Assembly (NCBI GenBank): GCA_947683625.1
Contig: CANTUR010000423.1
Span: 310,001 to 374,000 of the forward strand
DNA length: 64,000 bases
DNA from: Mallotus nudiflorus
Lineage: Eukaryota > Streptophyta > Magnoliopsida > Malpighiales > Euphorbiaceae
Reading direction: 5' to 3'
The position numbers and the translations under genes were made by a program. The notes below the pieces were generated by a model, which was given only the letters and a program-made list of their open reading frames with translations, did no database searches and was not told the DNA's origin. Within the stretch, counting starts at the first letter, position 1. The number at the start of each line of letters is the position of its first letter. Shown here one piece after another: positions 24,716-36,913 of the stretch.

Positions 24716-25581
24716 GTTAACATGTTTCCTTCTTTGTTTCGTTGTTCGTTTGCTATGATGTCTGCTTTAACATATCCCCTTTTGACCTTAAACATGTCTG
24801 TATGATTGCATGGTGGTGATTATCTTGATTGTTCGATATTTTCTTTAACTTATAATGTGACAACCTCTTTGTAGGATCTCTTTGTAAATGTCGTTATACG
24901 TGATTCCATTTTTTGTAAAGAGAAAGGCTAATCGTGTGATATTTGCAGGAATTACTTGATAATTTCTGACATCAAGCAATCACTTTTGCTATTTATCCTT
25001 TGTATATTGCCATCTTTATATTATTTTAATAGTTTATTTTCGGTATATATTTGGTTTATTTTCTGTATATTATTTCGTTTATTTGGTTAAAAAGCGTTGT
25101 AATCCTTAATCCCTTCCCCCTATTTAATTTTGAATGTATGGTTGTAAATTATTATTTATTTTATTTACTGTGTTTTTTAAATGTTGGGACATAAAGGTAT
25201 GAAATTGGGCTAATGTGCAAACTCGGACTTAATTATAAAATCTGGTAATTATCCGAAGGCAATTTCATTACTTGTGGTAAATGAGGAAATAATTAAATAA
25301 TTAAACGGTAATAAAATGCAAAACACAAATGGAGGCCAACCGCAAGGTTGGGTGAGCATTCAAACGCTCATACCCAGTTTCTGAATCTGATCTCTGATGA
25401 CGGCTTCTGGGAACCTTCGTGGGATCTAGTTGTTGTAAAGTGTGTCCTGACTTTTATTCAGGTGGCGACTCCATCTCCGAATAGGCCCATGACTTATATC
25501 GTATTTCCTAGTGGACCTCAAGTCCACACAATGCCGTGGTCGTCAAACACTGGGGCGCGCGCTAAACTCCGTCGCCTATAG

Positions 25582-25599
25582 TGGCGACTCCATTGGAGA
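25582..25599 (+). promoter_or_regulatory. Primer-binding site, tRNA-Arg type
   Basis: TGGCGACTCCATTGGAGA lies one base inside the 5' LTR. It is the class of site used by Tat/Ogre elements. A similar GGTGGCGACTCCATCTCC also occurs inside the LTR at 25463, an internal look-alike. Confidence 0.78.
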
Positions 25600-26513
25600 T
25601 AAAGAAACTGATTCCAGTGTTTTGTGTTTTATCATCTTTAATTATTTTCTTATTTCTTCCTGCATTTATGCATTCACTGCACATTTTGCACACAATGAGC
25701 ACTTCGGTCCCAAATAAACCCGACAATAGTCAGTACTTCGCTACCTACGTTTCACTCAAACCTGGTGGTAGAATATTTGATTATTGTCACTCACGACACG
25801 TACTAATCCACGTTGTTTGACCCTTGAGTGGGGAGGCGTATATGGATGTATATCGTTGTGGGAGCCGAAGCCTTTTTACCCAAGACTTAAGCTCATGTAA
25901 TGACTTAGCAACTATCCTTAGGAATTTTCCCACATACATGTGTATTATGCCATATAATGGACCCTTAAAATAAGTCTCGAGCCCATCAATAAGCAGTCCA
26001 AAATAAAATGAGCCCTCGTGTCCGACCAAAGCCCATTATAAATAAGCTAGTCAACAAAGGCCTCTCACGCCTACTCATAACCCATTTCAAATGGGCCTTG
26101 ACAAGTAAGTTTATGGTGCTAAGAATCTTGGCTCATAGAAAGTGGACTCGAGCTTTATTTAAAGGAACCATTACTTGTCTGAATCATTTTAAGAGTTTTC
26201 TTGCATACGTCAGTTTTGTTATCCCCCGTTGATAATTAAAACCCAGGCCAAAAATCCTAGGACAAGATACTCGCTATTGAATACATGTGTGGGAGAAATA
26301 AAGGCGGAAGTTTGCACATTTAAGTTCTGTGTTTTGATCTTGTATATCTTTTCGTGTGTGACCTTGTTATTTCTAAATAAAAATCCTCACATATCATGCA
26401 TGCACGTCATGCATCATTCTAACTAGTTGTTTTGCAGCGCCATAGATCCTTCAAGCTCAGCAGGGTGGGTTCGAACTAGTTCAGGTCGTTTAATTAGAAA
26501 TTCAGAATTAGGA
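25600..26513 (+). other. Leader of the Tat-lineage element
   Basis: About 0.9 kb between primer site and gag has no supported ORF. A TTGTTTTGCAG at 26427-26437, 77 bases before the gag ATG, would be a good splice acceptor, so a spliced leader is possible. No matching donor is obvious. Confidence 0.5.
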
Positions 26514-28264
26514 ATGGCAGGAGGGTTTGATCTAGAAGCATTTGGGGCACGGTGGAAAGAAGAAGTAATAGCGGAAACCCGGGCTATGATGAGGGAAATG
26601 ATGGGGGAGATTACTAAGCTCATCAGAGAAGGTCAGCCAACACAGCCACCCAATGCACCGCCAATCGATCCGATCGACCTTGACGAGGAAATACCGATTA
26701 GGGGAAGGGAAGAAGATGATGTAACAGTATTGGCCAATCTAGGGAATCAAAGAAATGTCATCCAAGTTGAGGATGTGGGTCAGACCGAGTGGGCGAAGAA
26801 TATGACCAGAGTGATGAACCAAATGCAAGTGATGATAAAGGAGAAGGGTATGGTCGCCCCCCTAGATTACGATCTGAATTTGGAAAAGGGTGATGAACCG
26901 CTGCCCCGTAAGTTTAAATTCCCAGACATGAAGAAGTACACTGGTGCTGAGGTTCCCCATTTGCATTTGAACTGTGCATGAAGGCTACTGAGCTAACTGA
27001 GAGCCAAATTGTTAAACAGTTCCCTATTTCACTGGAAGGAGCACCGATTCGTTGGTATTACACTTTGGAACTACATGTTCAGTCAGATTGGAAAGAACTG
27101 TGTACTGCTTTTGTTAAGCAATATGGTCTCAATGTCCAACTAGAAGTGTCCTTAAGAGATTTACAGAATACCAAGCAGAACTTTAGCGAGCCTTTTGTTG
27201 ATTACCTGACTCGTTGGAGGGGAAAATTGTCCTTGATGAGGCATAGGCCAGCTGAGTCTGACCAGTTGGTCTTGGCAATAGAAGGGTGTGTTCCCGCATT
27301 ATCTAGGAAATTGAGGGATCTAGGGATCAGAAATTTTAAAGAGTTATACAGATTTGGGGTCCAGAAAGAATCAGATTTGGCCCAAGAGAAGAAATTCTTC
27401 GGAAGAGGTTCTGGGGGTAAAGAGGGAGCTAGCTCAAGCAGTAATGTTCAGATTCATGCTATTCGACCACCAAGCAGTAATGTACAAGTCAATGCAGTTA
27501 AACAACCTCAGAGATTTTCTAATCTGGGACGTCCTATGTCCAAAGTCCTCGATAAGCTCATTGAGAAGAACCTGTTACGACCTTTGCCTTCGCAACAACC
27601 CTTGCCTGGAGCCAACCCAAAGCTTTTTTGTAAATTTCATCAAATCATCGAGCATGACATGGACAGCTGCACCCGGTTAAAGCATGAAATCCAAGATTTG
27701 ATAGACTCAGGTAAAATCACCGACCTAGAAAATAAAAAACCAAACAGTCAAACCAACCCATTACCCAATTACCGAAATGTACCACCTCCTAACCCATCCA
27801 TTCTTATGGTCAACTTTGGCCTAACAGAAGAACAAGTCCTAAACTCCTTTATTGATGTCTCTCATAATTCCCGACAACTCAGGCCTGAAAATTCGAGAAC
27901 AATCGAACAACCCACAGAGTTACAGGTGCAAGTCTTGGACATATGGAGTTCTGATGATGAAAGCAAAGAACAAGTTGACCTATGGGACAATGAGGGGTGT
28001 AAGCAGAATCAGTCCGTGGGGAAGGTCGAAGGAAAGGGAAAAGGAATCGAGGTTACCAAGACTGGGCCCGAAAAGGCAGGAAGTGCAGAAAAGGGAAAGG
28101 GGGTAGAAGAAAACAGAGAGACCATTGCCAGTGTTTGGGAGTTACTCATGCATTCTAAGGATCACAAGGAAGCCCTGGTCCTAGCACAAGACCAAAGGAA
28201 AATTTCCACTAATTCCACTTTAGAACATATGGTTCAGTCACTAACAGAAACTCTCAAGGAATGA
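26514..28264 (+). pseudogene. gag of the Tat-lineage element, frame broken
   Basis: From the ATG at 26514 (MAGGFDLEAFGARWKEE) the N-terminal part is acidic and helical and ends at KFKFPDMKKYTG. A lesion around 26945-26985, probably a small deletion, shifts the frame; the second part (26978-28264) carries the capsid-like gag domain (ITLE-type core with IRWYYTLELHVQSDWKELC, LEVSLRDLQNTKQ, EPFVDYLTRWRGKL). Near residue 215 of that part lies CKFHQIIEHDMDSC, a Cys/His cluster like the zinc-binding motif in Tat gag. The C-terminal tail is Lys/Glu-rich. The protein would form the particle that packages element RNA. The last codon overlaps the start of the pol frame as ATGA (28261-28264). Confidence 0.85.
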
Positions 28265-31200
28265 TAACTTTTTCCAATGATGATTTGCCTCTAGAAGGGA
28301 GAGATCACCATAAGGCCCTATTTATCAAAGTTGAGGTAAAAGGGAAGATGACCTGTTGCATGATGGTTGAAAATGGTTCTGCCATCAATGTGTGTCCATT
28401 AAAGATTATGCCAAAGTTGGGGCTGACGGTAGCTGACTTAAAGCCTTCTGAAGTAGTTATCAAGGCTTACAATGACACCAAAAGATCTGTAGAGGGAACT
28501 TTCAGGGTGTTAGTCAGAACAGGGCCTATAGAAGTTTGGGTTGACCTGCATGTGCTTGATATCCCGGTAACCTTTGCTATTTTATTGGGAAGGCCATGGT
28601 TTCACCCCTTGGGTGGCGTTCCATCCACTGTTCATCAAAAGGTTAAGTTTCCACACAAAGGGAGGGTTGTCACCATCTCAGCCGAAACTGAAGTCACTAT
28701 AGCCACACTGAAGTTGATCCCCAAGGAGATTTCCCTTAGCCCTAGTTTTGAAGTTTGTGTGATTTATGAAGATGAGATGGATGAAAGGGTTCTGAGAATG
28801 ATGCGCAATATGAAGTTTTTGCCTGGCATGGGATTAGGGAAAGATCAAAGCAGACCTTCAAGGTTTGTGGGAAATAAAGTACCTATTTTAAAGCACGGGT
28901 TAGGGTTCAAAGAGGTTGACAAAGCTGAGAAAGAGATGGGTATGTCGAACCGGTCTGAAGAAAAGGAGGAGGAAACCATGGCTAGAAAGAAGACTTTGTG
29001 GAAAATCTTTGTAAAGGAAGGCACCGGGCATTCATATAGCGGGATTCCAAAACCTCTTCTGGTGGCTGGGGAAGTCATCCCAGGGTTCAAGATATTTGCC
29101 AAATTTATGAACAAAGCCGGGGAAGCTGCTATCGAAGAGGCCCCTACTGAGGAGCTGGTACTGGCTGAAGAGGAGTTTAAAGAGAATGAAGCTATTTCGG
29201 GGCAGAAGGGTGTTGATGATCAGAACAAAGACCTAGACTTTGAGACCTACATCCTCGATTCTATCATAGATACCTTTTATGATAATTGTGATGTTTCTCT
29301 TGCTTCTCTATTTGAGACTGACGATCTTTTCTTTTCGAAAGTGAATGCAATGAAATCTGAATTTGCTTATTTGTGTGATGTATTCCCTAATGGTTATTCT
29401 ATTTGTGATGATCATTTCATGCATATGTTTGACATTAATTCTACGCAAACTGAATCATTTAATTTAGGCACAAACGATAATCCTAAAAATATATTGCTTG
29501 CTTCTGGTTTAACTCATGGTGAGAGAGAAAAAATAGAAGAAATCTTAAAAAAGAGACAGAAAGTATTTGCTTGGGGTTATGAAGACATGCCCGGGATTGA
29601 CAGGGAGATCTCAGAACACAGAATCCCCACATACCCTCACATAGCGCCAATAAAGCAGAAGCAAAGAAGGTTAAGGCCAGAATGGGCTCTTCTGGTTAAG
29701 GAAGAAGTCAAAAAGCAACTGAAGGTAAAGTTTTTAGAAGTGGTAGAGGACACTCGGTGGTTAGCAAATATAGTTCCAGTTCCTAAAAAGGATGGAAGGG
29801 TCAGAATGTGTGTGGACTACCAAGATTTGAATAAAGTCTGCCCTAAGGATGACTTTCCCCTATCGCATATTGACACATTAACTGATAGTGCGGCTTCCAA
29901 TGCAATATACTCTTTTATGGATGGATTTTTGGGATACAATCAAATCATGATGGTAGTAATGGATAGGTTGAAGACATCATTCATCACTGAATGGGGCGTG
30001 TATTGTTACCAAGTGATGCCTTTCGGATTGAAGAATGCGGGGGCCACTTATCAGAGGATGGCGACTACCCTATTGCACGACATGATCCATAAAGAGGTCA
30101 AAGTGTATGTAGATGATATGATGGTGAAATCTACAACCAGGGAAGGGCATTTTAAAGCACTAGACAAGTTTCTGGCCAGGGCAGAAAAGTATAATCTTAG
30201 GCTGAACCTGAAGAAGTGTGTTTTTAGGGTTACATTTGGGAAGCTATTGGGGCATATTGTCAGTCAGAAAGGAATAGAGATGGATCCAGATAAAATTAGA
30301 GCAATCAGGGATATGCCCGCGCTAAAAAATGAAAAAGAGGTCCGAGGGTTTCTGGGGCGCTTACAGTATATCAGCAAATTCATAGCCAAACTGACAACTA
30401 TCTACGACCCTATCTTTAAGCTTCTAAAGAAAAACCAACCCGTTGTGTGGAATGAGAAGTGTCAATAGGCTTTTGAAACTATCAAGGATTACCTGATGAA
30501 TCCCCCTGTCTTACAACCACCGAAACCAAGTAAGGTCTTAATCCTGTATTTGGTGATTGAAAAGGATGCAATGGGGGCGATGCTAGCGCAGGAAGGTGAA
30601 GGGAAAATGGAGCACGTTGTATATTACCTAAGTAAGAAGCTCTTACCCTATGAAGCTACTTACAGTTTAGTAGAGAAGACTTGTCTAGCAGTGATATGGG
30701 CAACGAGGAAACTCCGACACTACTTCCAGTCGTATAAAGTGCAAGCAGTTTTCAAACATGATCCTCACCGGTACCTCCAACAGACCTCGTCTCTTACGGG
30801 AAAATTAGCTAGGTGGCTCGTTTTGCTCATAAAATTTGATATAGAGTATATGGCCAAAAAGACAGTAAAAGGAAGAGTAGTAGCAAACTTCTTGGCGCAA
30901 AGCCCGATCGAGGACACCCAAAAATGGAAGCTGGAGTTCCCTGACGAGCACTTAAGGGCAATAGAGATACAAGATTGGGAAATGTGCTTTGACAGAGCCG
31001 TCAATAACAAGGGAGCTGGGATAGGAGTAATTTTGGTTACGCCAGAAGGAGAAATGATCCCGATGGCAAAAAGGCTCGAATTTGAAGCAACCAATTACCA
31101 AGCAGAATATGAAGCCTGCATCTTTGGCTTAGAAGCATTGCGTAGTGAAGGGGCGAAAAATGTCATTGTCTACGGGGATTCCATGCTGGTTATAAAATAA

Positions 31201-32704
31201 GCCACCAAAGAATGGGACATAAAAGAAGACAGATTACGGTTGTACTAAGAACACTTGACCACCATTCTCTGCTCCTTCACACAATGTAAATTCGTCTATT
31301 TTCCAAGGGAAGGAAACCAGGTAGCAGATGCCCTAGCCACACTGGCCTCCATGTGGGAAAGTGGGAGGCAACCAGAGGCCAGACCCTTAATCCTCACAAA
31401 GTCTCGAGCCCCCTATTACGAAGAGGTGAAAGTAATGCCAGTCGATGTCACTGAGAAACCTTGTTCTATGATTTACAAAAGTATCTAGAAACTGGACAGT
31501 TCCCGGATGACGCTGATAAAAAAGAAAGGATATCCCTACAAATGTTGTCTCGACAGTTCATAAGCTATGGGGGGATGTTATACAAAAGAATGCTAGTCGG
31601 GGTACACCTCAGATGTGTCGACAAGGGTGAAGGTCAGAAGCTCATGGAAGCAATTCATGAAGGGGTGTGCGGGCCACACATGAATGGGACTGTCTTGGCA
31701 AAGAAAATAGCCCGTCAGGGGTATTTTGGCTCACTATGGAAGTGGATTGTGTTGGATTTGTGAAGAAATGTCACAGTTGCCAAACATATGGTGATGTTAA
31801 CCACATAACATCTATGGAATTTCAAGGAATGACATCTCCTTGGTCGTTTGCTGTATGGGGGATTGACATCATAGGGGAGATAAGGCCGAAGGCAACTAAT
31901 GGTCATCGGTACATCATCGTAGCCATCGACTACTTTTCCAAGTGGGTTGAGGCTGAATCTTATGCTACCGTGGGGGCGAGGCAGATGTTGAGATTCATCG
32001 AAAAGAACATAATCTACAGGTTTGGTCTGCCACACCATATAGTCACAGACAATGGTGTTCAGTTTCGAGCAGAGACAGCCATGCTACTAAAGGACTATAA
32101 GATTGAGCACCACAGATCATCTCCATATAGGCCACAGGCAAACGGAGCGGTAGAAACAGCAAATAAGAATGTGAAGAAGATTTTGGCTAAGATGCTAAAA
32201 AATTACCGAGATTGGGCTGAATACTTACAATTTGCGTTATGAGGGTATCGAACTACTGCTAGAACCTCGACAGGGGTCACTCCATACTCCTTAGTTTATG
32301 GGTGTGAAGCAGTTTTGCCCATAGAGGTCGAGATAAGGTCGTTGAGAGTCCTTTTGGAATCCAAACTCCCCGAGTATCAGTGGATCAAAAGTCGGTTGGC
32401 CCAGTTGACACTGCTTGATGAAAAGAGGATGAAGGCTATGTATTATTCTCAGTTGTATCAGAGAAGAATAGCCCATGCCTACAATAAGAAGATCAAGCCA
32501 AGCAAGATTCGAGAGGGGGATCTGGTGTTGAAACTCACAAGATCAGTCACGACCGATCCTCGAGGAAAGTTTAAGCCCAAGTGGGAGGGACCGTATCTAG
32601 TAAAGAAGTTATTTTCAAAAGGTGCTGCCATTTTGTCTGACATGGAGGGAAACGAGTTCAAAGAATCCATCAACCTGGACAAACTCAAGAAATACTTTCT
32701 ATAA
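28261..32704 (+). pseudogene. pro-pol polyprotein with dual RNase H and integrase, broken
   Basis: Domains in order: aspartic protease (28340-28620) with ENGSAIN in place of D-x-GS (Glu at 28369-28371 where the catalytic Asp belongs); G-patch (28798-28905, FLPGMGLGKDQ); reverse transcriptase (about 29690-30240) with the YVDDM active site at 30106-30120; RNase H (30540-30900); a second, archaeal-type RNase H (30975-31370) with FDRA, AEYEA, GDS and ADAL motifs, the usual FDG glycine being Arg; integrase (31620-32700) with a His/Cys finger, then Asp 31865, Asp 32048 and Glu 32153, spacing D60D34E. Breaks: TAG 30466-30468, TAA 31198-31200, TAA 31246-31248, TGA 32240-32242, and single-base losses near 31463 and 31727. 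No chromodomain follows. The copy cannot make an active polyprotein. Confidence 0.92.
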
Positions 32705-32707
32705 AAA

Positions 32708-32841
32708 GTCTCACTAGGGAGAAAACCTTGAAAAGAGGCTGTCTAGTCAAAAATTAGAGACCAAAAAAAAGAAAAAAAAGGAAAAAGAGAAAGTCCTACT
32801 GGACTGAAAACCTCGAAGGAGGCGGTCCAGGCAAAAGTTAA
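32708..32841 (+). repeat. Two covarying stem-loop units after integrase
   Basis: Two related units about 86 bp apart share GAAAACCTYGAA and GAGGC cores. In unit 1 the flanks ACTAGG (32713-32718) and TCTAGT (32742-32747) pair; in unit 2 different flanks CTGGAC (32799-32804) and GTCCAG (32825-32830) pair. Stem bases differ, pairing is kept. A purine tract (32762-32791) sits between and might serve as an internal plus-strand primer. Confidence 0.6.
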
Positions 32842-33105
32842 GGGCATATAAAAGGGGAGAGAAAGGCACAAAATGGTTAGTTAGAAAATTTATAAGGGCA
32901 AGCCAATTAATAACATGAGATGTACCAGAAGTGAAATGTATATATGTTTTATGCTTAAATGAAATGAAATGGATTACTTTAATTGTCGTTAAACATTACA
33001 TAATGTGTCCATTACAAGCCGTTTAACTAGTACAAAAGGGAAATTACGTCTAACAAAAGGGAAAATGACGACTTCATTCATGAGCTAGTTTTGCCTTCTA
33101 TTCTT

Positions 33106-34327
33106 TTATTGCCTACCTTGTGAACTTAACATCTGTAATTCTCTTGTCTTTTTATATTTAATAAACTCATCTCTTTCTGTCTGTTGTAAGCGAACCCACG
33201 CTTTGTAATGATCATCGGTGGTCTGATCACCATCGTAGCTTAAGTTTCTTTCGATGACTCTTTGAGGCCAAGTCGCCACCAGGTGGTCCAGAAAATTCTG
33301 AGAAAGTGGCCCTAGCTCGAATTTATGAACAGGCTCCATAATCAGTTGTTTATGACCATATTGGCGACAGAGGCGAGCTGGATTATAGAAAGTGGCAAAA
33401 TGGAGACCGACAATCGAGACGTAATACATATAAGACCAGAGGGTAACATGCTGCAAACCCCACCAGGGACATATCCAACGAATCAGTGTATCAGGGAATG
33501 TTGATAGCCAACTGTGAATGTCTGCAGGGATGGGATGTAGTTTCCTTATTGAATAATGCTTGGTCTGATAACGCCTAATGTCTTGGGGAGGTTCGATCAA
33601 GCCCAGTCTTTCATAAAACCACATCTACGGGACTGTAAATGGTTAGATACAAGCGGTATTGGCAGTTGAAAGAAAAGGGGGGTAACGGGAAACTTACCTC
33701 CAGTAAAAAGGGGCTTCCAGAGAATCGTCGCGTCCTTGTGAAGTCATCCAATCCAATCATGGCTTATGCTAAGATGAGAGGGAAAGGATTGAGCCCTGAC
33801 TCCACTTGGTCGAGGATGGAGAGGATCTTTATATCACAATGCCCTGAGGGGGAATCCAGTAAAAATTGAGCATACAAATAGAGGGCTAACATGCGGGGCC
33901 AGTAAGTTTCCCCTTTGTCCATAATTATGATGACTTCAAATAGGGACTCCAAATTGATTTTTGAGTTGGAGATACAGTGGAAGGAAGACCGAGGTGGAAG
34001 ATTGAACATGCGCACCATTTATTATTGAATGGAACGAGAATCCGGGTTTTCAAGAGCAGGAATTGTAAGTTGTCAAGTAGAATCTGTATGATGACCAAGA
34101 ATTGCCTCGAACTCCTCTGGTAGGGGGCATATTTCTATCGTGTTGAGCCAAAAAATGTGTTTCTGGGGATCCCAAAATTGAACCATAGCATGGAGAAAAG
34201 GGTAATTAATTCTCCTAGTATGGAGTGATTTGAAGACCGCGAGATGGCATGGCTCTAAACCGGCCTAAGATTTATTATCCAACCCTTTCATAATCGACTG
34301 TAAGGACCTCAGACTTTGTTCTGTCAT
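33106..34327 (-). pseudogene. Antisense DUF7745-like gene, two exons
   Basis: Exon 1 runs 34327-33698 from ATG (MTEQSLRSL), exon 2 33624-33106; the 73-bp intron starts GTAAGT and ends CCCGTAG, phase 0. The whole would be 382 residues. Recognisable parts: MLALYLYAQFLLDSPSGH and NPFPLILA in exon 1; RWICPWWGLQHVTL, VSIVGLHFATFYNPARLCRQ and YGHKQLIMEPVH in exon 2, which resemble the plant DUF7745 family (LALYG, NP-P-ILA, RQFG-KQ motifs), often found in transposon-borne ORFs. In-frame stops at 34265-34267, 34073-34075, 34022-34024, 34019-34021 and 33764-33766 disable exon 1; exon 2 is fully open. It lies antisense inside the Tat-lineage element. The function of the family is unknown. Family name is from memory of motifs, moderately sure. 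Confidence 0.65.
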
Positions 34328-34830
34328 GTTTACGGCTTTTCAAAGACACTCAGAGAGAGAAACAGAAAAGGGAGGATGAAAGGGATTCGAGAATTAGGTC
34401 AAATGCAGAAATAAAGGTTTTATAGGTGCTGGACCACCTGTTGTTGAGGTGGCCACCACATCGATAAGGCGATCGCCTCATCAATGAGGCGCCGCCTCAT
34501 CAATGAGGCGCCGCCTCATCAATGAGGTGCTGCCTCAACAACATGAGGTGATTGCCTCTTTATCAGGGTTCGATGAGGCGATCGCCTCATCAGCAGTACA
34601 GGCCAATTATGTTTCTTCAAATCGCACAGTATAACAGGTGGAACAGTTACATTACACATGCAAACAGTGAAATCAACTCACATATGAAGGAATGAGAAAA
34701 GCAAAATAAATGAATTTAATCAAGGAAAATGTTGAATTCTGTAAGCATTCTCTTCATAAAAAAAAATAACAATAATAATAAAATTATATGTTTGCTACTC
34801 AGAGACTACACAAATTTTAATATGGGAACG
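34328..34830. repeat. Intergenic stretch with a palindrome array (34456-34600)
   Basis: Between the two antisense genes, 34456-34600 holds six to seven units of the LTR palindrome family: AAGGCGATCGCCTCATC, GAGGCGCCGCCTCATC (twice), GAGGTGCTGCCTC, GAGGTGATTGCCTC and GAGGCGATCGCCTCATC. It sits upstream of the ATG of the antisense DUF7745-like gene and downstream of the PMD gene stop. Confidence 0.85.
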
Positions 34831-36898
34831 TCAAGCATCTGATCCCGTACCCTCAGGGTCATCTTCTCCCCCGGCATCATTGTCGCTCCCATCTTTGTCC
34901 TCGTCGTCCTCATCAATCCGGAATACATCAATCTGATGCTCGAGAGTAGCGATCCTCACCCTGCTAGCCTCATCTCGATCCTATTCAGATAAATCACAGG
35001 TCAGTAAACCATGCAAGCATGCATACATGTAGGAAATAATGAAATTCTTACCCTTCACTGTTGGGTGACCTCCAGCATGTAGTCTCTCAGGGCCTCTATC
35101 ATGCAGTACATATACAGGCCCTGCTCCAGCGGGATCTACATTATCAAAATAAAAATTAAAACTAACGGTTGGTTTGAGAATTATAGTGAAAGCATGTCAA
35201 GGAAAAGAACATACGTGAGTAGCACCGACAAGAGTGCATGCAGGGGTCAGGTCCTCATCCAAGGCCAGGAACTGGTGCGATAACTCTTCAGGGGGAACCC
35301 AACATCAAGCTAGAGGGTCAGGGACGTGGATGAAGCTGCCTGAGGTAAACTTAAAATCGGGGGCAACAGTCGATATGGGTCCCTCACCAGCAGCAAAAGT
35401 CTCCTCCCTGCTCAGATCCAATTGACACCTCAAGGGCTCTCTCTCCCGCACTCGGGACCTAACCGGGGCTACGGGCCTAGCAGGCGTAGCCTGAAGACGA
35501 AAATAGGAGGAACATGTTAAGAATCCAATGAATTTACAAAGAAAATGGGGACTTGCAAGAATTTACCTGAGAAGTAGAAGCAGCCTGGAAGGGGACCATC
35601 AGTAGAAGATGGGTGTGGATGAACTCTGCATACCGGCTCTTCACGCTAACTGTGTGGTCCACAGCTGGTGAGCCCGCAACAGCCTGAGCGAGGTCATCGC
35701 CCTCCAGCTCATGAGCCCAAAGCATACTATCAGGAGGGGACCTGGGGACCCGCCTAGCCCTAACGCCTGCCTTCCAGTTTAGGACCCGCTCTCCTAAGTA
35801 CCAAGCTCGATACCCAGGGCCACAAAGGGGTACCCTCTTTAGGGCTAAGGGCCTGGAGTGGGTCATCTCGATGGTCCAAGTGTCCTCGAACCTCCATAAG
35901 TCATTTCGTATCTGCAGGAAAAGAAAGATGTCAATATATAAGTAAATTGAATGTGAATAATTCACTAATGAGTAGGTCTGTGCTTTGCAGGTACCACATC
36001 CTGTGTCAGTGAGTTCAGGTGCTGCTTGTGGATGTGAACTCACGCCAGATGCCTCTTTATGATGCGGCTAGTGCCCCACCTGCCGAGGGCCAGGAAATGG
36101 TCTCCTACCCGGGTAACGCCCACAAGCAACTCTAGCTCCAAAGCCCAGACCTGAAAAATAAAATAGAAGAAGTTGAGAAAACTGATGTAAGTAATGAGGG
36201 TCAGAGCAAAAGAAAAAAAGAAATGGATCATGATGTACCAGAACAGTATGCCAAAAGCCGCAAAACCTCCTAGCCCCTCGAACCACCTCGTCCATGCTTC
36301 GGTACAAGTACGCCAGGGCACAACTACCCCAATCGAATGTAGGAATCTAGTCAAGATCCCGAAGGGTTGGTAGGAATATCAGATCAATAGAGCTGGCGGT
36401 GTCGGCAAAAGAGTGGTACCGAGCAGGTAGAGCAAGAAGGCCCTCACCACCTGGTCAATCTCAAGGGGAGAGGTCATTGCTGCGGCCCGATCTCGAGTGT
36501 AGAAGCTCCTGATCGAGTCCAACTTAAGGGTATGAGTCCCCTTCATGTCAGGAGTCATCCCCAAAAGTCGCTCAATATATGCAGCCTTATCCAGAGACAA
36601 CTGATGTAGACTCGCATCGAAAGGAAAAGGATTCCCGGTGCAGGCAATCCCCGTGATGGTAGCAAATGATACCGAGTCTAGAGTAGGTTGGCTGAATGGG
36701 AGGTGGAAGGTGTGGGTCGTATCAAACCACCTCTCCATCAGGGCGTGCAATGGTTGGTAGTCCGTGCTCCCTTTGCTCGGATGAAAGTGAGAGTACGAAG
36801 TCCTCAAACCCCGTCTCCTGAATTCGGTCCCTTTGCTCGTCAGTCAAATCACTGAAAAATACCCGGGCTCCATGGAAATTCCCAACACCCTTGAATGT
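34831..36898 (-). pseudogene. Antisense plant mobile domain (PMD) gene, at least six exons
   Basis: Exons on minus: 36898-36239, 36150-35995, 35911-35567, 35490-35215, 35135-35052, 34980-34831. All introns are GT...AG, 71-88 bp, phase 0. Exon 1 has ALMERWFDTTHTFHLPF and, in another frame, FDWGSCALAYLYRSMDEVVR and ARRFCGFWHTVL; exon 2 VWALELELL and RWGTSRIIKRHLA; exon 3 RPLALKRVPLCGPGYRAWYL. This is the plant mobile domain (MAIN/MAIL family and many transposons). The last exon ends in an acidic tail (IDEDDEDKDGSDND) and a TGA at 34831-34833. Damage: two opposite one-base shifts in exon 1 (near 36800 and 36400), stops near 36335 (CAG to TAG), 36040-36042, 35305-35307 and 35055-35057. A first exon further upstream, between 36.9 and 37.4 kb, is likely but unresolved. 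Role in the element is unknown. Confidence 0.85.
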
Positions 36899-36913
36899 CT
36901 GAGCATCATATTG

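Larger units (their letters stand above)
23541..25580 (+). repeat. 5' LTR of the Tat-lineage element
   Basis: 2040 bp, aligned with 38254-40245. The two differ mainly by transitions and by the number of palindrome units at three places (23761-23860, 24495-24562, 24628-24715). It ends CCTATA where the 3' LTR has CCTACA. The first 130 bases are more diverged than the rest. Confidence 0.93.

Noticed and set aside
25348..26426. Several overlapping short ORFs at the LTR end and leader of the Tat element
   Set aside because: They lie in LTR and leader sequence, overlap one another in different frames and show no family motif.
28845..29114. 89-codon minus-strand ORF
   Set aside because: Shadow of the G-patch region of pol on the other strand.
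33639..33869. 76-codon plus-strand ORF
   Set aside because: Opposite the antisense DUF7745-like gene, whose splice sites and family motifs are clear.
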